Shown piece by piece: positions 1 to 7,637 of a stretch of DNA of 64,000 bases (its first letter is position 1; every line of letters begins with the position of its first letter). Both the position numbers and the translations under genes were made by a program. This DNA is from Mesoflavibacter zeaxanthinifaciens DSM 18436 (GTDB lineage: Bacteria > Bacteroidota > Bacteroidia > Flavobacteriales > Flavobacteriaceae): positions 124,001-188,000 of the forward strand of contig NZ_AULQ01000008.1 of the NCBI RefSeq assembly GCF_000422365.1. Direction: 5' to 3'. The notes beneath the pieces are model-generated. The model was not told the origin of the DNA and searched no databases. It was given only the letters and a program-made list of their open reading frames with translations.

Positions 1-1114
1 TTACTACTCCATAAGGTTTAGTAAATGTAATAGCATTTTTCACTAAGTGTTTAAGTGCTTCATAAAGCTTTTCTTGGTCACTCAATAGCCTATACCCTTG
101 CTTTATTTCTACAGTAATCATTAGTTTAACTTTATGCGCTTTAGCTAAAGGGGAAAGATCTGTTTTTACGTTTTCTAAAAGACTTTCTATATTTATAGAC
201 TCTGTATCAATAGTATATAAACCAGACTCTATTTTAGATACTTCTACAACATCATTAAATACTTTCAGTATTTTATTACTATTAGTTTCTATGATATTGA
301 AGTATTCTTTATTTTTTTCATCAATATTTAAACTCGATTTTAATAACGCTGCACTACCTAAAACACTGTACATAGGTGTATTAATTTCATGACTCATGTT
401 ACCCAAAAATGCTGTTTTTAACCTATCCGATTGCTCTGCTTCTTCTTTAGCTTTAATTGTTAATTTATTTTCTTCTATCAATCTATCCTGAAGCTCTGCT
501 TCTTTAAGTAATGCTTTATTTAGCTGTTTAATTAAAAATGCCACACAAAACACAGTAAGTAAAGAGAATAATATATTATTAATAAACACAGTCATTAACC
601 CTTCAAACGGACCTTCTACATAAAAATTAATTTCAATAATTTTAAAATACTTTATAACTAATACTAAAAAATAAAATAATGCTGTAAGTAAAACCGTATA
701 AACACCTGCTTTTGTACCACTATAAAGTGTTACAAGTATGCTAACCATATAAAGTAAAATTGGTCCATTTCCTCCTAATCCTAAATCCAAAACCAGACAA
801 AGTGAAAGCACAAAAAAGTTAACAGTAAAAATTTGTTTTCTATGTTTTAAACTAAGTGGCTTATAGAAAAAAGCAAAAAACAATAAAATTATAGCTAACG
901 TATCTATGTATAAAATAAACAATTTATCTAAAACTATTGCTGCTGTAATACTTGGCACATAAGCTACAGAGCCTAGCAAAACGGTTAAAGTTATTATTGA
1001 AATAAAAAGTTTATCCCTGTAATAAGATAGACGATCTGTTTCATTTTTATGATTTTGCATATCTAGATAAGAGATATACCATCTTTGATATTTACGTAGA
1101 AAATCTCTTACCAT
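1..1114 (-). CDS. Membrane sensor histidine kinase, N-terminal part (cut by window edge)
   Basis: An open frame runs from an ATG at 1114-1112 to the window edge without a stop, about 371 residues. The first ~190 residues contain about six hydrophobic segments with no obvious periplasmic sensor domain. A short coiled coil follows, then a HisKA domain with the H-box NMSHEINTPM and His at about residue 242. The visible end, around LKHLVKNAITF, is the start of the N-box of an HATPase domain that continues outside the window. The H-box has Asn where SHEIRTP is usual. It could be a simple kinase or a hybrid with a receiver domain; the missing C-terminus decides. It is divergent from kynU, so it might sense something linked to that pathway, but this is inference from position only. 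Confidence 0.85.
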   Translation of the reverse strand, partial: MVRDFLRKYQRWYISYLDMQNHKNETDRLSYYRDKLFISIITLTVLLGSVAYVPSITAAIVLDKLFILYIDTLAIILLFFAFFYKPLSLKHRKQIFTVNFFVLSLCLVLDLGLGGNGPILLYMVSILVTLYSGTKAGVYTVLLTALFYFLVLVIKYFKIIEINFYVEGPFEGLMTVFINNILFSLLTVFCVAFLIKQLNKALLKEAELQDRLIEENKLTIKAKEEAEQSDRLKTAFLGNMSHEINTPMYSVLGSAALLKSSLNIDEKNKEYFNIIETNSNKILKVFNDVVEVSKIESGLYTIDTESINIESLLENVKTDLSPLAKAHKVKLMITVEIKQGYRLLSDQEKLYEALKHLVKNAITFTKPYGVV

Positions 1115-1221
1115 TTACGTTAAAGTTAGTTTCATAAAAAATCAATCAAAAAAATTAAACTACTAATGTAATTATAACAATTACAACGCTAGTAATCTTT
1201 AAGTACTTAATAAATTTATGT

Positions 1222-1229
1222 TATTTTTG
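1222..1229 (+). promoter_or_regulatory. Bacteroidota-type -7 promoter box before kynU
   Basis: TATTTTTG matches the TAnnTTTG consensus of the Bacteroidota primary sigma factor. It lies inside the first codons of the longest kynU frame, which argues that translation begins downstream, at the TTG at 1254. I see no strong -33 TTTG. Confidence 0.55.
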
Positions 1230-1253
1230 TTAGCAACGCAAAAAAATATACAA

Positions 1254-2522
1254 TTGACCAACTATAAAACCGGTCTTGATTACGCAAAAACACAAGACCA
1301 AAACGACACATTAGCGTATTACCGCAATCAATTTCATATTCCAAAAGACAAAGAAGGAAACGACTGGTTATACTTTACAGGAAACTCGCTAGGATTACAA
1401 CCAAAAAGTACACAAAATTACATTCAACAAGAATTAAACGATTGGGCAAACCTTGGTGTAGAAGGTCATTTTGAAGCTAAAAACCCATGGATGCCATATC
1501 ACGAATTCTTGACTGAAAGTATGGCAAAAATCGTAGGCGCAAAGCCTATTGAAGTTGTAGTGATGAACACGCTAACCACAAACCTACACTTGCTAATGGT
1601 TAGTTTTTACCAACCAACCAAAACCAAATACAAAATTGTTATAGAAAGTGATGCATTTCCATCAGATCGATATGCAGTACAAACACAATTAGATTTTCAT
1701 GGTTTTGATGCAAATGAAGGTTTAATTGAGTGGAAACCTCGAGAAGGCGAAGAATTATTAAATATTGAAGATTTAGAAACAATCCTAGATCAACAAGGTG
1801 ATGAAATCGCTTTACTTCTAATTGGTGGCGTTAATTATTACACAGGTCAATATTTAGATATAAAGCGTATCGCAGAGCTTGGTCACGCCAAAAACTGTAT
1901 GGTTGGTATCGATTTAGCACATGGTGTAGGAAACATTCAACCAGAATTACATAACTCAGGCGTAGATTTTGCAGCTTGGTGTACTTACAAATATTTAAAC
2001 TCTGGACCAGGTAGTTTAGGCGGACTTTTCGTTCACGAAAAACACGCACACAATAAAGATTTAAAGCGTTTTGCAGGTTGGTGGAGTCACAATAAAGACA
2101 CGCGTTTTAATATGCGTCAACCGTTAGATGTTACACCTGGCGCCGAAGGTTGGCAACTTAGTAACCCACCAATTTTATCTATGGCTGCCATAAAAGCATC
2201 TTTAGATATGTTTAATGAGGTTGGTATGGAAGCGTTACGTAAAAAATCAGAACAACTAACTGGTTATTTTGAATTTTTAATTAATGAATTAAACAACGAT
2301 AAAATAAAAATAATCACACCAACAGATCCAAAACAACGTGGTTGCCAATTATCGATTCAAGTTAAAGATGCAGATAAAAGTTTACATCACAAATTAACCA
2401 AAGCCAATATTATTACAGACTGGCGCGAACCTGATGTAATCCGTTGCGCACCAGTACCACTTTACAACAGTTTTGAAGATGTATTTAGAATGGTTGAAAA
2501 GTTGAAAGAAATTTTAAATTAA
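1254..2522 (+). CDS. kynU: Kynureninase
   Basis: PLP-dependent hydrolase that cleaves kynurenine or 3-hydroxykynurenine to (3-hydroxy)anthranilate and alanine. The signature CTYKYLNSGPG carries the Schiff-base Lys (codon 1989-1991), and the early motif YFTGNSLGLQP is typical of the family. The longest frame opens with an ATG at 1218, but that ATG overlaps a TATTTTTG promoter box and would add 12 atypical residues. From the TTG at 1254 the protein begins MTNYKTGLDYAK, as family members do, giving 422 residues. It is the first gene of the kynurenine cluster; the hairpin repeat at 2532-2575 separates it from kmo. Confidence 0.95.
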   Translation: MTNYKTGLDYAKTQDQNDTLAYYRNQFHIPKDKEGNDWLYFTGNSLGLQPKSTQNYIQQELNDWANLGVEGHFEAKNPWMPYHEFLTESMAKIVGAKPIEVVVMNTLTTNLHLLMVSFYQPTKTKYKIVIESDAFPSDRYAVQTQLDFHGFDANEGLIEWKPREGEELLNIEDLETILDQQGDEIALLLIGGVNYYTGQYLDIKRIAELGHAKNCMVGIDLAHGVGNIQPELHNSGVDFAAWCTYKYLNSGPGSLGGLFVHEKHAHNKDLKRFAGWWSHNKDTRFNMRQPLDVTPGAEGWQLSNPPILSMAAIKASLDMFNEVGMEALRKKSEQLTGYFEFLINELNNDKIKIITPTDPKQRGCQLSIQVKDADKSLHHKLTKANIITDWREPDVIRCAPVPLYNSFEDVFRMVEKLKEILN

Positions 2523-2531
2523 ATAGTCACC

Positions 2532-2575
2532 TCGAGCGTAGTCGAGAGGTCAAAAAAGGTCTCGACTGCGCTCGA
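2532..2575. repeat. Dispersed hairpin repeat, kynU-kmo junction
   Basis: Two inverted 16-base arms, TCGAGCGTAGTCGAGA (2532-2547) and TCTCGACTGCGCTCGA (2560-2575), pair fully with one G-T wobble around an A-rich loop. It belongs to the TCGA-rich family seen again at 4021, 4522, 31208 and 60470. It may stabilise or process the mRNA; there is no T-run, so it is not a standard terminator. Confidence 0.8.
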
Positions 2576-2591
2576 CCAGACCACTAACATA

Positions 2592-4010
2592 ATGAAACAA
2601 AAAGAAAACATATTAATCATTGGCGCAGGTTTATGCGGTTCACTTTTAGCGCTTCGTTTAGCGCAAAGAGGTTACAACGTTAATGTTTATGAAAGTAGAC
2701 CAGATCTTCGTACAACAGACATTTCTGCAGGTCGTTCTATCAACCTTGCCTTATCAGATCGCGGATTCAAAGCCTTACGTTTAGCTAATGTTGAAGATAA
2801 AGCGCGTGATATTTGTATCCCAATGAAAGGCAGACTCATGCATGATACCGAAGGTAATACCTTTGCTTCTAACTATTCTGGCCGTGATAACGAATACATC
2901 AACTCAATTTCAAGAGGCGATTTAAACGGAATGTTATTAACTGAAGCCGATACATACGACAATCTAACCATTCATTTTAATACCGAATGTGAAACCGTAG
3001 ATTTAGATACCAATACTGTTCATTTTGTAAACCGAAATACAAATGAAGCGTTTAACGTCACTGCAGACGTTATTTTTGGTACTGATGGCGCAGGTTCAGA
3101 ATTAAGAAAAAGCTACTTTTTGCAGCGTAAATTCTTGTTTAGTTTTTCTCAAAACTTCTTAACGCATGGTTATAAAGAATTAGAAATTCCTGCAACCAAA
3201 GACGGAAGTCATCAAATCAGTAAAGATTATTTGCACATTTGGCCAAGAGGCGAATATATGCTTATCGCTTTACCTAATTTAGACGGAAGTTTTACGGTAA
3301 CTCTGTTTTTAAGCCATGAAGAAGGCGAGTATAATTTCAAAGACTTAGATACAGAAGATAACATAAAAGCCTTTTTCCAAGAACAATTTCCTGATGCTTT
3401 AGCGCTAATTCCAAATATTGCTGAAGAATTTGCAAACAATCCAACAGGCGCGTTAGGCACTATAAAATGTTCACCTTGGCATTATCAAGGCAAAACTTTA
3501 ATTTTAGGTGATGCCGCACATGCTGTTGTTCCGTTTTACGGTCAAGGGATGAATGCATCTTTTGAAGATGTTGCGGTTTTAAATAGCATTATCGATAAAC
3601 ATGAAGGCGATTGGGAAACCATTTTTAAAACCTATCAATCGGTTAGAAAAGCAGATGCAGATGCTATTGGCGAATTAGCAGAAGAGAATTATTACGAAAT
3701 GCGAGATCATGTTGCTAATCCAATTTTCAAGAAAAAACGCCAGCTAGAAATGCAATTAGAAAAGCATTTCCCAGAGCAATATTTTTCAAAATATTCGATG
3801 GTAACATTCAATGAAAATATTGGCTATCATGAAGCTATGACTAAAGGTCGTGCGCAAGACAAAGCTATTTTAAACATGATTGCAGATAACGAAATATCGA
3901 TAACAGCAGATATGACTTATGAGCAATTAGAAAAGGCTTTACAAAAAGTACAAGAAAAAACTAACGATATTATAGGTGATGACAACGTTGCAAAAACAAT
4001 GCATCACTAA
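2592..4010 (+). CDS. kmo: Kynurenine 3-monooxygenase
   Basis: FAD-dependent aromatic hydroxylase that converts kynurenine to 3-hydroxykynurenine with NADPH and O2. The 472-residue protein starts with the dinucleotide-binding motif ILIIGAGLCGSLLA (Gly-rich loop about residues 9-14), then YESRPD. It has the DG motif FGTDGAGS and the flavin-binding GDAAHAVVPFYGQGMNA. I see no hydrophobic C-terminal helix like that of the mitochondrial enzyme, so it is probably cytosolic. It lies between kynU and the deaminase, which fits the pathway order. Its product is the substrate for KynU. Confidence 0.95.
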   Translation: MKQKENILIIGAGLCGSLLALRLAQRGYNVNVYESRPDLRTTDISAGRSINLALSDRGFKALRLANVEDKARDICIPMKGRLMHDTEGNTFASNYSGRDNEYINSISRGDLNGMLLTEADTYDNLTIHFNTECETVDLDTNTVHFVNRNTNEAFNVTADVIFGTDGAGSELRKSYFLQRKFLFSFSQNFLTHGYKELEIPATKDGSHQISKDYLHIWPRGEYMLIALPNLDGSFTVTLFLSHEEGEYNFKDLDTEDNIKAFFQEQFPDALALIPNIAEEFANNPTGALGTIKCSPWHYQGKTLILGDAAHAVVPFYGQGMNASFEDVAVLNSIIDKHEGDWETIFKTYQSVRKADADAIGELAEENYYEMRDHVANPIFKKKRQLEMQLEKHFPEQYFSKYSMVTFNENIGYHEAMTKGRAQDKAILNMIADNEISITADMTYEQLEKALQKVQEKTNDIIGDDNVAKTMHH

Positions 4011-4020
4011 AACATTTTGT

Positions 4021-4094
4021 CTCTTCGAGCGCAGTCGAGAAGTCTCAGGAAGATAAAATAATCAAAAAAAAGATTCTGAATCAAGTTCAGAATG
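4021..4094. repeat. Dispersed hairpin repeat, kmo-deaminase junction
   Basis: The element opens with TTCGAGCGCAGTCGAGAA and closes with a perfect 8-bp hairpin, ATTCTGAA (4073-4080) / TTCAGAAT (4086-4093). The last hairpin contains the ATG at 4092, so that codon is probably part of the repeat and not the real start of the next gene. Confidence 0.7.
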
Positions 4095-4103
4095 ACAACC
4101 AAT

Positions 4104-4517
4104 ATGAACACAAACGAAGGAACTAAAGTAACACCAAGAGGCGCATATCCACACGTAAAAGTGGTAGGCGATTTCATTTTCGTTTCAGGAACCAGTTCAA
4201 GACGCGCAGACAATACAATTGCTGGTGTAGAACTTATTGACGAAATGAACACCAAAAAATTAGATATCGAAGTTCAAACCAGAGAAGTTTTAAAAAACAT
4301 CGATAAAAATTTACAAACCGTTGGTGCCAGCCTTAAGGATGTAGTTGATGTAACTACCTTTTTAGTAAACATGAACGATTTTGCAGGTTACAACAAAGCC
4401 TACGCCGAGTTTTTTGAAAAAGAAACTGGACCAACCAGAACAACTGTTGCTGTACACCAATTACCACATCCTGACTTATTGGTTGAGATTAAGGTGATGG
4501 CGTATAAAAAACAATAA
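4104..4517 (+). CDS. nbaF: 2-aminomuconate deaminase, RidA/YjgF family
   Basis: Small RidA-fold enzyme, 137 residues from the chosen start. [23 protein letters not shown] and the later [19 protein letters not shown] match the 2-aminomuconate deaminase branch rather than general RidA enamine deaminases. [14 protein letters not shown] holds the conserved Arg of the active site. It should convert 2-aminomuconate to 4-oxalocrotonate with release of ammonia. An ATG at 4092 would add MTTN, but it sits in the repeat hairpin, so I prefer ATG 4104. The gene lies just before the aminomuconate semialdehyde dehydrogenase that makes its substrate. Confidence 0.88.
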   Translation: MNTNEGTKVTPRGAYPHVKVVGDFIFVSGTSSRRADNTIAGVELIDEMNTKKLDIEVQTREVLKNIDKNLQTVGASLKDVVDVTTFLVNMNDFAGYNKAYAEFFEKETGPTRTTVAVHQLPHPDLLVEIKVMAYKKQ

Positions 4518-4521
4518 AACT

Positions 4522-4582
4522 GTCATGTCGAACGCAGTCGAGATATCTCATCATGTGATTTCTCACATTCGTTCGAAATGAC
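4522..4582. repeat. Dispersed inverted-repeat element, deaminase-dehydrogenase junction
   Basis: The ends GTCATGTCGAACG (4522-4534) and CGTTCGAAATGAC (4570-4582) are inverted, with one mismatch over 13 bp. This is the most complete copy of the element family in the window. It lies 11 bp before the ATG of the dehydrogenase gene. Confidence 0.8.
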
Positions 4583-4593
4583 TAATCAGAATA

Positions 4594-6033
4594 ATGAACA
4601 TAAAAAATTACATTAACGGTCAATTTGAAAACCCATCATCTAACAGTTGGATTGACAACTACAATCCTTCAAACGGTGAAGTTTATGGACAAATTCCGAA
4701 CTCATCAAAAGAAGATGTAGAGCAAGCTTACAAAGCTGCTAAATCTGCTTTTCCTAGTTGGAGCCAAACTACTTTAGAAGAACGTAGCAGAATTCTAATT
4801 AAGATTTCAGAATTATTAGAAGCTAATTTAGACCGTTTTGCAGAAGCCGAAAGTAAGGACAACGGAAAACCAGTAAGTCTCGCTAAAATGGTAGATATAC
4901 CAAGAGCAGCTAGTAATTTCAGGTTTTTCGGAAATGCCATTACTCAATTTGCAAGCGAAAGTCACGAAAGTGTGGGACAAAATGCGGTAAATTATACACT
5001 TCGCCAACCTATTGGTGTTGTTGGCTGCATAAGTCCATGGAATTTACCACTATATCTCTTTACTTGGAAAATCGCACCAGCAATCGCCGCAGGTAATTGT
5101 GTGGTTGCCAAACCAAGCGAAGTCACACCAATGACGGCTTATTTGTTAGGAGAAATTTGTAACGAAGCTGGTTTACCTAAAGGCGTTTTAAATATTGTTC
5201 ATGGTTTAGGCACAACAACTGGTCAAGCTATAGTAGAACATCCAAATATCAAAGCTATTAGTTTTACTGGTGGAACAGCAACTGGCGCACATATTGCCAA
5301 AGTCGCTGCACCAATGTTTAAAAAATTGTCTTTAGAATTAGGCGGAAAAAACCCAAATATCATCTTTGCCGATTGCGATTACGACGATATGCTGAACACA
5401 ACAGTACGTTCGTCATTTGCCAATCAAGGTCAGATTTGTTTATGCGGAAGCCGAATTTTTGTAGAGAAAACTATTTATGAGAAATTCAAAGTAGACTTTG
5501 TAGAAAAAGTAAAAAACTTGAAAGTTGGTCATCCTTCTGAAAAAGATACTAATATTGGTGCTTTGGTTTCAAAACTGCATCTTGAAAAAGTGAAAAGCTA
5601 CATCGAAATAGCTAAAGAAGAAGGCGCAACTATTTTATGTGGCGGAGAAGAAGTTACTGTTGATGGCTTCGAAAACGGTTACTATTTACAACCAACAGTT
5701 ATTGAGGTTAAAACAGACGATTGTCGTGTGAATCAAGAAGAAATTTTTGGACCAGTAGTCACCATTATGCCATTTAAAACTGAAGACAACGTGTTAGAAA
5801 TGGCAAACAAAGTAAAATACGGATTATCAGCAACACTTTGGACGAATAACCTAAAACGAACGATGCGAATGAGCAACCAACTACAAGCAGGTATCGTTTG
5901 GGTAAACACGTGGATGATGCGCGATTTACGCACACCTTTTGGTGGTGTAAAAGAAAGCGGAGTTGGTCGCGAAGGTGGATTTGAAGCTTTACGCTTTTTT
6001 ACTGAAGCCAAGAATGTATGTATAAAGTATTAA
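4594..6033 (+). CDS. nbaE: 2-aminomuconate-6-semialdehyde dehydrogenase
   Basis: NAD-dependent aldehyde dehydrogenase of 479 residues, usual family length. The catalytic Cys is at residue 282 in QGQICLCGSR, and the general-base Glu is in LSLELGGKNPN. The cofactor loop SFTGGTATGAHIA and the C-terminal WVNTWMMRDLRTPFGG are also present; the latter resembles 2-hydroxymuconic/2-aminomuconic semialdehyde dehydrogenases. It oxidises aminomuconate semialdehyde made by the decarboxylase at 7638 and supplies the deaminase at 4104. Assignment to this substrate rests on context plus family resemblance. Confidence 0.9.
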   Translation: MNIKNYINGQFENPSSNSWIDNYNPSNGEVYGQIPNSSKEDVEQAYKAAKSAFPSWSQTTLEERSRILIKISELLEANLDRFAEAESKDNGKPVSLAKMVDIPRAASNFRFFGNAITQFASESHESVGQNAVNYTLRQPIGVVGCISPWNLPLYLFTWKIAPAIAAGNCVVAKPSEVTPMTAYLLGEICNEAGLPKGVLNIVHGLGTTTGQAIVEHPNIKAISFTGGTATGAHIAKVAAPMFKKLSLELGGKNPNIIFADCDYDDMLNTTVRSSFANQGQICLCGSRIFVEKTIYEKFKVDFVEKVKNLKVGHPSEKDTNIGALVSKLHLEKVKSYIEIAKEEGATILCGGEEVTVDGFENGYYLQPTVIEVKTDDCRVNQEEIFGPVVTIMPFKTEDNVLEMANKVKYGLSATLWTNNLKRTMRMSNQLQAGIVWVNTWMMRDLRTPFGGVKESGVGREGGFEALRFFTEAKNVCIKY

Positions 6034-6037
6034 TGTC

Positions 6038-6101
6038 ATTCCTGCGAAAGCAGGAATCTCATTTAACAATATAAACTAAAAGATTCCTGTATACGCAGGA
6101 A
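6038..6101. repeat. Dispersed hairpin repeat, dehydrogenase-SDR junction
   Basis: ATTCCTGC (6038-6045) and GCAGGAAT (6050-6057) form a perfect 8-bp stem with a GAAA loop. A second imperfect hairpin, TTCCTG/CAGGAA, spans 6084-6101. It is a different family from the TCGA repeats but sits in the same kind of position, 6 bp before the next ATG. Confidence 0.75.
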
Positions 6102-6107
6102 GTTATT

Positions 6108-6890
6108 ATGGACTTAAAACTAAACAACAAATACGCACTAGTTTGTGGTAGCACAGCAGGTATTGGTAAAGCAACTGCTTTAGCTTTAGCTGAAGAAGGT
6201 GCAAATATCACACTAATAGCAAGAAACGAAGACAAGCTAAAAGCTGTTTTAGCTGAACTACCAAAACATAGAAACCACGATTATATCGTAGCCGATTTTT
6301 CTAATCCGATGGAATTGAAAGAGAAAGTTGAAAGCTATATTAAAAACAAACACGGATTTCATGTCTTGGTAAACAATTCTGGCGGACCAGCTGGCGGACC
6401 AGTTTTTAATGCAAAAATTGAAGAATTTGAAAGCGCTTTTACGCAGCATTTAAAGTGCAATCATGTATTGGCTCAAGCTGTTGTTCCGTTTATGAAAGAT
6501 GAAGAATATGGACGAATTATCAATGTCATTTCTACATCTGTAAAACAACCTTTAGATGGACTTGGTGTAAGTAACACCATTCGTGGTGCTGTAGCCAACT
6601 GGAGCAAAACATTAGCTAACGAGCTTGGACAATTTGGGATCACCGTAAACAACGTATTACCTGGCGCAACTGGCACAGAACGTTTAACCGAAATCATTAA
6701 AAACAAAAGTGCTAAAACAGGTAAAACAGAAGAAGAATCTGCTAACGCTATGAAAAGTGCTGTGCCAGCAAAACGTTTTGCAAAACCAGAAGAATTAGCT
6801 GCTGCAATTACTTTTTTAGCAAGTGATAAAGCGAGTTACATTAACGGAATTAACCTTCCGGTTGATGGTGGTAGAACAAAAAGTTTATAA
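6108..6890 (+). CDS. SDR family oxidoreductase, atypical active site
   Basis: 260-residue Rossmann-fold protein. The cofactor motif GSTAGIGKATA is at about residues 14-24 and VNNSGGPAGG replaces the usual NNAG. The C-terminal LASDKASYINGINLPVDGG is the standard SDR tail. In the place of the catalytic YxxxK there is SNTIRGA, so the Tyr is missing and Lys is replaced by Arg. Reductase-like SDRs with this N-x-x-R pattern exist, so it may still be an enzyme, but the reaction is unknown. Its place inside the kynurenine cluster suggests a role on a pathway intermediate or side product. Confidence 0.85.
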   Translation: MDLKLNNKYALVCGSTAGIGKATALALAEEGANITLIARNEDKLKAVLAELPKHRNHDYIVADFSNPMELKEKVESYIKNKHGFHVLVNNSGGPAGGPVFNAKIEEFESAFTQHLKCNHVLAQAVVPFMKDEEYGRIINVISTSVKQPLDGLGVSNTIRGAVANWSKTLANELGQFGITVNNVLPGATGTERLTEIIKNKSAKTGKTEEESANAMKSAVPAKRFAKPEELAAAITFLASDKASYINGINLPVDGGRTKSL

Positions 6891-6940
6891 GCCTGATATT
6901 TCAAAAATATTATTCTTAATTTTATTGAATTGATGAATCT

Positions 6941-7063
6941 GCGTTAAGGATTGAAGCGACATCCTTTTTTACGTCAGTTTGAGTGTTTTGCGAAGCATGA
7001 GCAAAATGTATCGAAAACAAGTAAAAAAGATATAGCGTAAAGCCTGACCCGATAGGGTAACGC
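6941..7063 (+). ncRNA. Candidate structured RNA / dispersed element upstream of the dioxygenase gene
   Basis: A closing stem GCGTTA (6941-6946) / TAACGC (7058-7063) encloses three hairpins: AAGGAT (6946-6951) / ATCCTT (6961-6966); TTTTGC (6986-6991) / GCAAAA (7001-7006); and ACCC (7047-7050) / GGGT (7055-7058) with a GATA loop. It ends 15 nt before the dioxygenase ATG. From memory, similar elements recur between genes of Flavobacteriaceae, so it could be a dispersed element or a cis-regulatory RNA. I cannot assign an Rfam family. Confidence 0.45.
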
Positions 7064-7078
7064 CAAAAAAAGTATACA

Positions 7079-7570
7079 ATGAGCAAATTATTTCCGCCTA
7101 TTAATTTTAAAGCATGGATTGAAGAAAATCGTCATTTATTAAAACCACCTGTTGGTAACAAAGTGGTTTGGAAAGATGCCGATGTTATTGTTATGGTTGT
7201 TGGTGGACCAAACGATAGACAAGATTATCACTATAATGAAACACCTGAATTTTTCCATCAAATTGAAGGCGACATGGTCTTAAAAGTGATTGAAGATGGT
7301 AAACCAAAAGATATTCATATTAGAGAAGGTGAAATTTTTGTATTACCGCCAAAAGTACCACATTCACCTCAACGTAGTGCAAACACTGTTGGTTTGGTGA
7401 TCGAATATCCAAGACCAGAAGGTGTTATGGATAAATTACAATGGTACTCGGATGAGGATACAAGTTTGATTTATGAAGAAGAATTTATGCTTGATAATAT
7501 AGAAACTGATATGCCTGCTATTTTTGACCGTTATAACGATATGGTTAAAAAAGGTGCTTTTAAAAAATAA
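7079..7570 (+). CDS. nbaC: 3-hydroxyanthranilate 3,4-dioxygenase
   Basis: Cupin-fold, Fe(II)-dependent ring-cleavage enzyme that turns 3-hydroxyanthranilate into 2-amino-3-carboxymuconate semialdehyde. The N-terminus [20 protein letters not shown], the Fe-ligand segment [17 protein letters not shown] and [12 protein letters not shown] are diagnostic. At 163 residues it is slightly short. It contains no cysteine at all, so the C-terminal rubredoxin-like second iron site of many bacterial homologues is absent, although the surrounding segment [15 protein letters not shown] still aligns in layout. Start ATG 7079 follows the structured element at 6941-7063. The product passes to the decarboxylase encoded next. 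Confidence 0.93.
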   Translation: MSKLFPPINFKAWIEENRHLLKPPVGNKVVWKDADVIVMVVGGPNDRQDYHYNETPEFFHQIEGDMVLKVIEDGKPKDIHIREGEIFVLPPKVPHSPQRSANTVGLVIEYPRPEGVMDKLQWYSDEDTSLIYEEEFMLDNIETDMPAIFDRYNDMVKKGAFKK

Positions 7571-7637
7571 ACCCAATTACATCTAACCAACAGAAAAACA
7601 GTTACTAAAATTTAAAATTTGGTAATCCCTTAAACAA

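Noticed and set aside
3227-3460. Frame opposite kmo
   Set aside because: Shadow of a recognised enzyme gene; the same applies to other antisense frames over kynU, der and the giant helicase.
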